A stretch of 64,000 nucleotides of DNA from Acanthococcus lagerstroemiae (taxonomy: Eukaryota > Arthropoda > Insecta > Hemiptera > Eriococcidae): positions 37,345,574 through 37,409,573 of the forward strand of contig CM063114.1 in assembly GCA_031841125.1 (NCBI GenBank). The letters are read 5' to 3'. Below, piece by piece: positions 22,810 to 35,000 of the stretch (within the stretch, counting starts at the first letter, position 1; each line of letters opens with the position of its first letter). Both the position numbers and the translations under genes were made by a program. Below the pieces are notes generated by a model. It was not told the origin of the DNA and searched no databases. It saw nothing but the letters and a program-made list of their open reading frames with translations.

Positions 22810-24522
22810 TTATTTTTTAACTATTTGTATCACATCTTCGTCGTCCATCACGTGACTCAGACCAACGCGCTGGGGAGAATATTTTGTACTAGTGCCCTGT
22901 AAACCGCAAGAACAGAAATAATTTGATCAGTGAATTTCAACAATTAACGCAAAAGAACGAATCAACTCTAATGAAGATTACCCAAACAAGAGCATATTTG
23001 AAAGCGCCAACTAGAGTACGATGAATAGCGTGACACACGTGCTCAACAGTTACACCTCGCCGTAGAATTAAACAGTCGTTGAAATCAGGGGCTTGTCCTG
23101 GTTTCTTTGTGTACACCCTAATTAGAGCTAAATATTCCCATAAGACCTCTAATAAGTAATCCAGATTTAATAAATGGTTGCAGCTGAAACACGAAGCAAC
23201 AATAAGTAAACCGAAACCAGAAACGAATGCTCTGTAGACAAAATAATAGAATACCTGACAACAATGCTATTCGATTTTCTAGCGATGCGATCTACTTCTT
23301 CGATAGAAATCTGATCTATTTTATTGTACACATACAAGCATGGAAGATAAACTCGATTGGCAGATATCACATCAATTAATTCGTCGGCTGTGCAGTCTTC
23401 GCGAAATAATACTTCGGCGTTAAAAATTTTGTATTCGTGGAGTATCATTTGTACCAATTTTTCGTCAATTTTTGTGAGCGCACACGTGGAATTGAATGCG
23501 ATTCCTCCGCCTTTTTTAACCTAATAAAAACAATAAAATTCTATGAAATATTGAATGGAACCAAGACGAATGATTGGAACGGAATTCTGTACGAGCGTTC
23601 TAACAAAACTTGTAATTTCAGAGTGCCTAGTATTCGTAGGAAGATGTTTAGGATTTTAATACAAGGATCTTGGACTACATTTTGATCATTTTTCTCAGCA
23701 ACAAGATGTTGTGAACAAATACATACCTTGAAATAAATATTTGGTTTCATTTTATTCAATCTAATGCCAACACTTTCCAATTCTTTCTCCAATAATTCTC
23801 TTTGAACATCTTGTTTTGACGCATCCAACATCATTAAAATCAAATCAGCAGTTCTCGCGACTGCTATCACCTAACATAATTTCATCAATTTAATAGGTTT
23901 GAACCTGTGTATCATCAAAGTGTAACACAATATGTACTCTAGATGTCCAGGAAATGAAGTTACCTGTCGTCCGCGACCTTTACCCTGAGAAGCACCTTCG
24001 ATAATACCAGGTAAATCCAACAACTGAATATTAGCTCCTTTATACTCGATAACACCAGGAATACAAGTTAAAGTTGTAAATTCATAAGAAGCGGTTTCAC
24101 TCTCGGTTTTCGTCAGCGTGCTTAATAATGTGGACTAGAAAAACATAGGAAAATTCATCGTAACCTGGATACTCTGAGTGTAATTTAGTGAAGTAAAACT
24201 GGACTTCTTACTTTTCCTACGGACGGAAATCCAATTAGAGCTACCCGAGCATCGCCCGACTTCAATACATCAAATCCTTCTCCTTTTTCGGATTTCTTAG
24301 ATGGCTCCAGAAGCTGGGCACGATACTTAGCGAGTTTTGCTTTTAGCACTCCGAGATGATATTCAGTAGCTGAGAACATATAACAATTCTATAACGATAT
24401 CGGCGACATCATCAGCTTCAACACATCCTGGGATGTTCACTCGATACATTGTACCTACCTTTGTTTTTCTGAGTACGAGAGATTTCTCTCTCAATCTCAG
24501 CTATTTTTTCGAGAATTCCCAT
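22810..24522 (-). CDS. DRG2: Developmentally regulated GTP-binding protein 2
   Basis: Seven exons (minus): 24459-24522, 24212-24369, 23964-24134, 23727-23870, 23255-23520, 22982-23183, 22810-22896; 1092 nt, 363 aa (human DRG2 is 364). DRG GTPases associate with ribosomes and with DFRP2/RWDD1-type partners. N-terminal [20 protein letters not shown]; then the DRG2-type sequence [21 protein letters not shown]1 GFPSVGKST (from residue 68; an intron falls between K74 and S75); G3 [10 protein letters not shown]4 NKID (245-248); C-terminal TGS domain ending [19 protein letters not shown] and NIYFK favour DRG2 over DRG1. Divergent from TOP3A. Confidence 0.95.
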
Positions 24523-25591
24523 AACTGCAGATTGCTGCGGCGGTAAATTTCCGCTAACCTAGGTAATTCAATTTATGATGAGCAGGTCACTCGGTCTCAG
24601 ACGGCATTTGAAAGGAAGTCTGTCGATATAATGTGAACCGGATCCCTTCTGAAGATTTGATCTAACCCCGAACTGGGCACTCAACGAGAGTATTTTTCAT
24701 TTAAAATTGAAAAATACATTTTACTATACTTTATTTCCACAATTAATTAAACGGCACGACAACAGGCGCATGCAAGATTTAAGATTGATGCAAATTTGGC
24801 AAAACACAAAAAATTATCAGAAATGAAATTTCTTGTATTTGCTTTACGGATGAGAATTATTGCTTTCAGTATAATGGATCCGTGATCCGCAGATCACGAA
24901 AAAAGTATTATTTCAAGAATGTTTCACGAAATATTCTGTAATCATGAAACTGAAACACTGAAACTAAGCTGGTAAACGGTCGCACTCCCCATTTGCCCGG
25001 TACGATGACCAACGTTCTAGCCACTATATAACCGATTTACCATACGCATGTTTATCCAACCGGCCCTCGATGCAGATCCGCATGCGGCAATACGCGTGAA
25101 TTCTGAGCCGTGGTTAATGATGAGGTTGGCTTATAGTCTCTACCGTCCATTTAGAGCCAGAGTTAATCACGTAAACATGTTGTGATAATGATTGATAGAG
25201 TATAATGTGTTTACCGCTTATGCTTTCGCTACTAAATGGTGGTACGAGAGTACCGAGTGGTTCATATCCTTATAGCAGCAGGTTCTTTTTCTTCCGAACA
25301 TAGATCTTTAGGGTGTTTGCCCGCGCGCAGCGCTGCAAGCACCCTATTGTTGCGTTTATACTGACCCAGTCTTCCCCTTCTATTATCAACGACCAGTGTT
25401 ATCAAATTTAAAGTTGGCGGTATGATGATAATTTTAGAAACATTTTAAAAATTCATTTTTTTTACGTTTCGTGGTTAAATTTCTTCTACATCTCCAATTT
25501 AAAATATTGTATTACTACTTTCTGATTTTATAGGAATGTATGCTGTTTATGTCACATTACAGATCTTCAATAGTGCTCCTGAACTGCTGGT
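24523..25591. promoter_or_regulatory. Intergenic region between divergent DRG2 and TOP3A
   Basis: About 1.07 kb between start codons. Holds the promoters of both genes and a small hairpin at 25309-25346. No core promoter element can be asserted. Confidence 0.4.
25309..25346. repeat. Small hairpin TAGGGTG...CACCCTA, copy 2
   Basis: TAGGGTGTTTGCCCGCGCGC, then a loop and GCTGCAAGCACCCTA. Same ends and GCGCAGC core as 20019-20053; lies about 280 bp upstream of the TOP3A start. Confidence 0.65.
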
Positions 25592-28500
25592 ATGCGGCGC
25601 CTGCAATTGGGAGTCAAATGCAGCCTGTTGAATTTATATTGTTCATTTCGCCTGTACAGTAAAAAAGTAACCAATTTGGCTGATTGTACCATGAAAATTT
25701 TGAATGTCGCTGAAAAGAATGATGCGGCGAAGAACATTTCAGCTTTGCTTTCGGGAAACAGAGCTCAAAGGGTAATGGTTTTTAATTCGTCACATCCTGA
25801 GTACTAGCTGATGCAAGATCGTCCTCAGTTTCAGTATTGGTGTAATTTACTGTTTGACTTGTTTCTCGAGTTTATTCGTTGTATCTGTGGCATGTCCTAC
25901 CTGAGAATTAAAACTCAACTACTTATGTTGACAGAGAGAAGGACTGTCGAAGTTCAATAAAATTTACGAATTTGATTACAATTTCGGAGGTCAAAATGCG
26001 AAAATGACGATGACATCTGTGTCAGGCCATTTGTTAACCTATGCATTTGTTGGACAATACAAAAAGTGGTACGGTTGTTCGCCAGAAGCTTTATTCGAAG
26101 CTCCAGTCATTAAAGAAGTTCCTGAAGATTTTCGGCAAATTCGAGTAATGTCTTACTTTCGTGCCCATCGAAAACGCTGGAAGATATGCTGGTGATATAC
26201 TCACGGTATAATCTTTTTAGGACACGTTGAAACGTGAAGTCAGATCCAGCGATGTGCTGATAATCTGGACTGATTGTGATAGAGAAGGAGAAAATATCGG
26301 ATTCGAAATAATATCAGTTTGCAGAGAAGTAAAACCCAATATTCGAGTGCACAGGTTGGTTAAAATCTAGTGGTGTTGCAGAACCTAATCAATTTTTGTT
26401 TGAAATTTCATGAAAAAATGTTTCCCTTCAGGGCGGTATTCTCAGAGATTACCCAGCAATCTGTGACCAATGCTATGCGTAATTTGGGACAACCGAACAA
26501 ACGTATAAGCGATGCTGTAGACGTCCGGAGCGAACTGGATTTAAGGATAGGTACTGAATCAATAATGGAGTAGTCATCGGACCTGTAGTGTAATATCTCA
26601 CGCTCTTTCTACTTTTATTTGGCAGGGGCTTCGTTCACAAGATTTCAAACATTACGTTTAAAACGAGTATTTCCTGAGATCTTGGGAGATAGTTTAATCA
26701 GTTACGGTAGCTGTCAATTCCCTACCATGGGTTTTGTAGTAGAACGGTACAAAGCTGTGCAGAATTTTGTTCCTGAGCCTTTTTGGAAAATTAGAGGTTT
26801 GCGTTTATTTTTCTTAGTTCAGTTACTTGGTATTGATGGGTTCACTTATTGAAGCTATTATGAGATGAATTCCGGAAATATGCGTTCGTTTATCCCCAGT
26901 TACTCATAAAATTAACGAGTTGGAAGTTGAATTTCTTTGGAAGAGAGTACGGTTGTTCGATGAATTGTGTTGCCGAGTGCTATACGAACGTTGTTTGGAT
27001 CGCCCGCTAGCTACCGTGGAAAATGTAGAAACTAAACCGAAGTCTAAATGGAGACCTCTTCCTCTGGATACTGTCGTAAGTTAATTAACATTGATCTGTC
27101 ACTTGGTTTTGAATGTATGTGAATTAGAAAATGTAGACGAAACTAAACCGAAGTCTCAGTGGAGGTCGTTACAAAATGTCGAACCTATTGTTTCTTCTGG
27201 TGACAGTTGGAAGTTAACTCATACTAACCTGTTGCTTAATTTTATAAATAGCCAGAATTTAATTTGAAATCTGTCTTAGGAATTGGAAAAAACTGCTAGT
27301 CGTAAACTGAAACTCAACGCTAAGGAATGTATGCGAATAGCTGAACGTCTCTACAGTCAGGGTTACATTAGTTATCCCAGAACAGAGACGAATATATTTC
27401 CACGTGATATGAACTTAGGAGCCTTAGTGCAGTTGCAGACTGGTGATAATCGTTGGGGACGTAAGTATCACTGTCCTATGATAGACAAGACAGTCCTAGA
27501 GCTTATTTACTCATTGCTACATTTTTTTAGAATTTGCGGATCGAGTTTTGCAAGAAGGTGTACATCCGAGACAAGGTAAAAAATCCGATCAAGCTCATCC
27601 TCCTATACATCCGATTAAGCACACAGATGGACTTGGAGGTATGTTGTCACATGTAATTTAGTTGTAAGTTAGAATATAATATTGATTTTGTATTTGAAAT
27701 CGAACCTATTGTCAAGTTTGAAAGATATTAACTAGGAAAAGTTAAAAATTGACATTCTGATTCTAGGAAATGAGCGCAGACTGTACGAGTACGTGGTTCG
27801 CCATTTCCTAGCTTGTGTGTCCAAAGATGCCGAAGCGTTAGAAACAACTGTGAATATTGACATAAATAACGAAAAGGTACTTGAAATTCATTATGCACGA
27901 CCGTGTTTTGAAAAATTTCATGCACTATGTAAAACTGAACTAATCAAGTCTTGCTGATAGTTTGTAGCCACCGGATTGCAAATTCTTGCTCTAAATTACC
28001 TAGAAGTGTATCCTTACGAGAAATGGAACGCGAAAGAGATCCATGCCTATCGTCAGGGTCAAACGTTCAACCCAGATACTCTTGAAATGGTGGATGGCCA
28101 AACGACGGCTCCTAATTTATTGACTGAAGCTGATCTAATCACGCTCATGGACAAACACGGCATTGGTAATTATGTGAATAGACGATACAGTTACTTCGAT
28201 ATGTGTTAACTGTAATTAATATCACCAGTGTTTCAAATCCAGGAACTGACGCTACTCATGCCGAACACATTGATAAAATTCAGGAGAGAAATTACGTAGG
28301 TTTGTTAGATGAAAAGTATTTCACGCCAGGAGAATTGGGTATCGGATTAGTAGATGGATATGACAGTATGGGATTCGAGATGTCGAAGCCTTATTTGCGT
28401 GCTGAATTGGAGAGCGACTTGAAGAGGTGAATTCGCAAGCATTTGAGATGCTGAGTATTATAAATCATTCAAAGAGTGTTCAAAACTCGAGTACTCGCAT

Positions 28501-30775
28501 ATGTAACATTGAGAATTTGCATGATTGAAATTTTGTGCAGAATATGCGAAGGAACGAAAGATCCGAGCGTGGTTTTGCGTGAGCAAATAAATAAATACCG
28601 AGAAGTGTTCAAGAAAGCGGTTGAACAGGTGAATCACGTGCCAAATACTCTCCATATCTCCAACTTTTTGTTCATTCTTGGTGAATGTTTGTATTACTTG
28701 TTCCGTTTGTTTTATAGGCGCACAAAATAGACGCCGCGTTGAGCAAATATCTGAAATCACAACCCAATGCTATTGACAATAATATCAACGCTATGGTTGA
28801 AGAATTACCAGAATTTGTATTGAAATGCTCCGCCTGCGGTTCTGGTATGGGGCTAAAGAACCGTGAAAACAACACTAGTTTCATTTCTTGTATCGGATAT
28901 CCAGCCTGTCGGCAAGCTATATGGCTTCCTAGCAAAGTTCTAGAAGTAAAATTGGCTCCAGATACATGTGTACAGGTAAATTCGCATAGTTTTAATTCCC
29001 GAGACATTTTTAAACAATTTGAATTTAATGTTTTAATGGTTTGTAATTTACCAGTGTGGGCCAGAAGTGCGGTTGGTAACATTCAAATTTCGCCCCCAAT
29101 CTATGGCTCCGTATTATCGAGATATTTATACTGGTTGCATCGGTGGCTGTGATCCTCAGTTTCTGGAAATGTTGGAGATTCAGCGAAATACTCATAGAGG
29201 TGTGTTCAATTGTGGTGCTCGTATCGACCGTCACTACATTCATGAGCCGACTGACACATATTAAAAAGAGAAGATGAAATAGCGCATAAATACGTGGATT
29301 TTGTGTTTTTGTAGGTGCCGGGGATAATGTTAACCAAAATATTAATTATGGACAGGCAAATAATGCGAATTTCAGACAGCCAGCTCAGAACACACAGGGT
29401 ATTTCTGGGCCAACTTCTGCTACCGGTAGATTGATAGTCCCCCATGGTCGACCAACCGCAGCTGCCAGCAATCAATGGGGAAATAATGCTTCTAATGGAA
29501 GACGTGATTTCGGTTCGAATGATAATGCTGGTCCCTCTAATAACCAGTGGAGAAATGACGCTTCCAATATAAGACGTAATTTCGGATCGAACGATAATGC
29601 TGGTCCTTCTAACAACCAGTGGAGGAATGACGCTTCCAATACAAGCCGTGACTTCGGATCGAATAATGCTGGCTTTTCTAATAATCAATGGGGCAGTAAT
29701 GCTCCCAGTGCGAGGCGTGACTTCGGATCGAATGATAATGCTAATGGTAATTCGCAAATACATTATTTCTATCTCTGAAATTAATGAAATGAAAATTAGA
29801 AATGAACGTAGCTCCGTGTATCTTAGATAAAGCTAAAGTTTTTCTAATTCTCGTGTATTTAGTTCGGAATTCAAGTGTTGATATGGTGCATGGTTTCTAC
29901 TTTCAGATGCTGATGTTCAGTGTAATTGTGGAGCACCAGCTAAAAGGTATTCGTGACGATATATTTTGTCATTGTATATTAAAAATCTAATCTCAGCCGT
30001 CGTCGGCGAAAACAACTATGTCAACGTAGATGCTATGAAAATGGAGATGTCGACCAACTCATACATCTAATCGGTCTTTCCGTCTGTATCTACTATATCT
30101 TTGTCCATCTCATCCAAAGCCGTCGCCTCCTCCGCCTCGAGAGAAACCCTGAGCCGAGAACTCAAATTAAGAATTCGAGAATCTGGATCTCTCTTTGAAA
30201 CCACTAACTTGGGTTATTTTATGCTCAGGTACACTGTTATGAAAGAAAATGTCAACAAAGGACGGCCGTTCTACGGGTGTGCTAAACCCCTCGGAGATCC
30301 ACTTAAATGCACTTTTTTCATGTGGGGTGATGATAACAATCCAGGGCAGAGAAATCCTCAGCCACCGACCAACTTCAGCAGAAGACAGAATGATCGAGGC
30401 GGTAATTCGAATTTTGATAACCGAAATAACTTTGGAAATCGAAATAACTTCGGCTCGGACACGAACTATAGAGCAAGGAAAAAATGTACGTTCTGAATTT
30501 ATGATGTAATTATTATAGGGTACTTTTGTTTTCATTTTAATATCGAATGCTGTTTTGATAATTTTCTTTGAATCAATGTGACACAGTTAAGAGAGGCGGA
30601 ACCGTAGCTGCTGAAGGAACTACTAGAAGATGCGGACTCTGTCGAAAAGAAGGTAATTAAGATGCTCTATTATCCCTTACTTAGCAGATGACTTTTGTGA
30701 CTTCCTTTCACGCATTACTTTTGTGTGTCGTATTTAGGACATACCAGACCTAATTGCCCAGAACGTCAAAACTGA
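25592..30775 (+). CDS. TOP3A: DNA topoisomerase 3-alpha
   Basis: Nineteen exons: 25592-25771, 25935-26144, 26221-26354, 26432-26550, 26626-26796, 26900-27075, 27280-27460, 27531-27638, 27767-27876, 27961-28165, 28243-28426, 28541-28628, 28718-28975, 29055-29199, 29315-29746, 29907-29946, 30229-30485, 30587-30652, 30738-30775; 3102 nt, 1033 aa. Type IA enzyme that, with BLM and RMI1, dissolves double Holliday junctions, and decatenates mtDNA. Toprim domain with DCDREGEN (D148, D150, E152); catalytic Tyr362 in [18 protein letters not shown]; a C4 zinc motif (CSACGSGMG...CIGYPACR); an Asn/Ser-rich repeat linker (exon 15); a single GRF zinc finger (CNCGAPAKR...GRPFYGC...CTFFMW); and a terminal CCHC knuckle ([14 protein letters not shown]). 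Two starts are plausible: 25592, giving a basic, mitochondria-like leader, or Met34 at 25691. Confidence 0.95.
27126..27170 (+). repeat. Partial copy of TOP3A exon 6 inside intron 6
   Basis: GAAAATGTAGACGAAACTAA followed by ACCGAAGTCTCAGTGGAG repeats, with a few changes, exon 6 sequence at about 27018-27052 (GAAAATGTAGAAACTAAACC ...). The copy is in the intron, 50 bp after the donor. The only nearby acceptor would read into a stop, so it looks like a relic duplication. Confidence 0.75.
29480..29745 (+). repeat. 72-bp coding minisatellite in TOP3A exon 15
   Basis: About three and a half diverged units of 24 residues, typified by [20 protein letters not shown]. All keep the reading frame and lie in the linker between the topoisomerase core and the GRF zinc finger. 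Confidence 0.85.
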
Positions 30776-32073
30776 GTCATTCTTCGTCTGGTACCATTTG
30801 GACTGCAAGAATGCAAACTCATCTGGCAAGTACAGTATTTCTAATTTTTCGGATTTCCTGAAACTGTGATAATTTTTCTCTTTTGAATGTATAATTCAGT
30901 TTTATTGACACGGAATTTGTGTATGTGAAAACGAACTCTGTTTTTAATATTTATTTATAAAAAATTGAACGATTTTGTACCGGTGTAAATACCCAATTTG
31001 AAATTACAATAAAAATTGTGATGATAATATTGATTAATTTTATTTTGAAAGGGATTAGAGTGTGTCTTCCCCCAAAGACTTGATTTTTTATCACATCCAC
31101 CCGATGTGGCTTTCTCTGGATCATGAGAGGGTCCGCTCGACCGCATTTTGTTTTCGAGGTTTCGGTTTTAATTGAATGATTCAAGACTAATGAATTTTAG
31201 ATTTCAGATTTCATTGCTTTTCTCATCGATCGGTTCTTATGAGAAATCACGGTATTTATTTTTTACTGTTAGCGAACATTTTAAAACCAACTGTGACTAT
31301 TTTGGAACTGGGTTTTCAGATCCAAGTTTCTATATTATTTGTTACTGTGTTACAAATGTCACAATACTACTGCTGGAGACACATAATTCCTTTACGTTTT
31401 GTTTGTAAAATGCGATGTAAAAGGTCCTTGTGTATCAACTTTTCATGTTTGAAAAATTTCAGCATGCCAAGGCCTTAAAGCTAAAAGAATTGTCATCTAC
31501 GCGCACGGATGACTTGAGCTCGTGTTTTAAAAAACAACATAACGTGTCAACATCTGTACACGGGTCGACAAGTGCGCATGGGTGTGGTAGCCGGTGGAAG
31601 CGGCGTACGGTGCAACTTCGAACACGAACCGTCAGCGTCAATTTGTAGTCAGGGAATGGGAACTAATCGAATTAACCAAACTACTGATAATAGAACTGCA
31701 AATGGAAATGAACTATCTACTATCGGTATCAAAGGCACAAATTTCATCTGAGTGTCATATTTTTAAAAAGAACTGTAAGTAGGTTTCGTATTTTGACTTC
31801 GAGTCCAAAAAGTTCCATGCTCTTGGTTGAGCTTTTTTCTTCTTATCTTTGAGCACTTATTAAAACAAATTATCAGTATTATCGGCAATCATGTCATTGA
31901 TTAACAGAGGTATGTTTCCTAATCAGTTTCATTTTTGAAAAACGTACGAAGCTAATGGTCATACGGTATTTTAACTTCACTGTTATAGCTGCTCTACTTA
32001 ATCGTTAGTTCGCAATACTCATCGTGTAAATACGTTTCTTTTATTGATCTTGTTCCTCTGCGGAATACTGATA
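30776..32073. other. Intergenic region TOP3A-GALK1
   Basis: Holds the TOP3A 3' UTR and the GALK1 promoter/5' UTR. An Arg/Ser-rich frame at 31430-31648 has no family resemblance. Nothing else is supported. Confidence 0.45.
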
Positions 32074-35000
32074 ATGGCTACTTCGTTTCTTACTGCAGAA
32101 CAGCTGTTAGAAGATGGTATCGCGGCATTCAAAGAAGAATATGGATGTTCTCCTGAGATGGCTGGAGTTGCTCCTGGTAGAGTTAATTTAATTGGAGAAC
32201 ACACCGACTACAATGAAGGATATGTTTTTCCTATGGTAACTTGCTTGTAGCTTTTTGCATTTAGATTTTACCTGATTTCATATTTACGTCCCAATCTGCA
32301 GACATTGGATTCGTCTGATTCTGAGTTCGACATGGGGAAATCAAAAGATGGTGGTGATGGTGGTGGTGATTTAATGATCTAAGATCTAATGATTTAATTG
32401 GCAAATGGCCGATCATCAGTTATAATCGATTATTTGAATCGGATCGATTAATTTGAATAATCTAATTGATTCTAGAAGTTGGAAATCGATTATTAAAATA
32501 ATCGAGTAATTTTGTTTTTTCACTAAAAAAAAAACAAAACAAAAAACATATGGACGCTATTCAGCGTCAGGAAACCAACCTGCAAAAATTGTTTTTTGAG
32601 AACACTGTGATTCGAAGTTCAAGAGCCATGTAGAAACTATATGACACAGCGTTTACTGATAAGCTTTTTTCGACGCGAGTACTCATTTTTGAATAGGGGG
32701 CCCATTTTTGAAAAATTCTACTTTTTATGTTCTTTCCAACGATACTAATAACTCATTTTGTTTATAAATGTTGGTTGGTTCCCTTACACTGAATAGCGTC
32801 CAATTATTTTAGGGTTGAAAAAAAAGTCTTTTTTTGTAAAGAACAAAACAACTGTTTTTTTGTTTTAAAACATGCTGTTGTCAATGTTTTTTTCTCATTG
32901 TTTTAAAACGTATTTTTTTGTTTTTTCCCCTATTTCTGACCTTTTGTCGTACCTTTTTGTTCCGTTATTCGACCTTCAACTCTGACGTCACACAATGAGT
33001 TACTTTTAGCAAGAATACCCATCGTTGGGCCAACAAATGTAGTGATAACTATCACTAATATCAAATCATTCTGCAAATTTTTGCGTGAAATTCTGAAATT
33101 TATTTGTACTTGACAAATTATTTTGGTCCCTGTAAGTTCTGGGTGAGAAAATCTCAAAGAAAATGAAAAAAAAACAAAACAATAAAAAACAAGGTTTTAA
33201 AAACACGTTTTAAACAAAAGTTTTAAAACACATAGGTATTTATTTTAAAACAATGATTGTTTTTTTTCATTGTTTTAAAATATGCCAACCTTGCTTTTTA
33301 TTGGGATATTGGGAAGTTAACATTGCCTAGGTAGCGCTAGTGTAATACACTATCACGAACTAGGTAGCGCTCAACACATTGGAAGCGTCTGGGGGATTAT
33401 TTCAGCTTCTACATCAAAAATGGCGATTTTCAATTTCACATAATTTCATTTAAAAAATGTTCACGGAGGTAATTCTTTTTTATCCTGATAGCTCAATGTT
33501 ATTGCTGAAATTATTTCAACCAACTCTCTTTCAAAAATGATTTTTATGACACACCAAAGGCGTTCAAAGGTCACTCCTTTTACACTTTTTTTATATTATG
33601 AAGGAGTTAAATGTTAAATTATCCCTCAGTTTGTTGTAGAAGCAGGGCTACTACCAACATAGGTACTTTTGGTTAACATCCCAATTTAAAAACTGTTCTG
33701 TATTGAGGGTTACCAAGTGACCGCTTTTAGAGTCGTGGGGCTGGTTACACGGTCGAAAAGCCGACTGGCCTTGCAAAAAATCGGTTTTCCCGACTTTTTT
33801 TTTTTTTTTTTTTAAGAATTTGCCACCCAACGAATGTGAGAACTAGAAATTATGAGCTGTAGAAAGTTTCAAGTCATTTATTAGAATTTTTCGCCCAAAA
33901 CTAAAACTTCTCAACCAAATGGAAAATACGTTACTCTTGAATGCCATTATCATGCTTGAAACTGAGTCAATTTTGGTTTCTTTATTGGAGCCCTGACCGG
34001 TTAGGTCACAAGCAAAACGTAATTGAAAAATTCGAAATATAATCTTGCAAAATCCTCTATCAATTCATCACACATAGATTATAAATTTTTCGATTTTTGA
34101 AATAATTAGTCATCTCTATTACTAGGGCGTAGGGCCCGGTTGGTGAAGTATTTTGACAGCTTAACTGAACCTCGGGAATTATAAAACGATTAGTGGCATA
34201 AATAAAGGGGGACCCCCCCCCCACAACGAATGGGGAAAATGAAATTTTAGAGCTTATCAGCTGATATTTTAGACCACAGACTTGGGACTTGATTTTTCCT
34301 TGCCAAATCAAAATTTGAGCAAACTATTGTAGATTCGCTACTATTTCTACAAATTTTACACTTTCCTTCCTCCTCAAAGAAAACTGATTTACACTACAGA
34401 GAGTGATTATGCAGACTAGGATTATTTATAAGAAAATTAATATTATCTTTGATTTTAAAGACCCTTGTAATGTACCCTTTTATATCATAATTCGCGTTCT
34501 AGATTCTACAAGCACCAGCTGTACAACAAGATGTATTGAACATGTTTCAGATTTGATATCGCTTGTATCCCATCATATGTTTTTCTATCCAAAAAGCTTC
34601 TTTATCCTTGCACTTCCTCTATAGTTTCACTGGTTCTCTTTTGAGAACAATATGAATCGATGTAGAAATTCTAATCCAAGTTCCACAGTTCCAATTTATT
34701 CAAATCATGTACCGTCAACTGGGGTAATATTGGACACTGGTGGTAATACTGGCCGCTCATGATTTATTTACTGATAACGATATTAGCGCCCCTGCAGCAA
34801 GTCATGAATGACCAATATTATCACTGGTGTTCAATATTGCCTCAGTTGACTTTCCTCATAACGATACTAGCGCTCTTATAAGTCATGAGTGCATGGCCGA
34901 TATTACCACCAGTGTCCAATATTACCCCAGTTGACAGTAACCGACCTTTTCGGAGATTGCCTATTAGAATCCGTTTTCTTACAATTTTGTCTGATATTTC

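Noticed and set aside
27126..27240. Alternative TOP3A exon from the exon 6 copy
   Set aside because: The only acceptor just upstream (GAATTAG) leads into AAA ATG TAG in the required frame, so it would truncate the protein.
30101..30496. Separate ORF overlapping the end of TOP3A
   Set aside because: Its second half is TOP3A exon 17 in frame; the first half is intron 16 reading through. The exon model with AG at 30228 is better supported.
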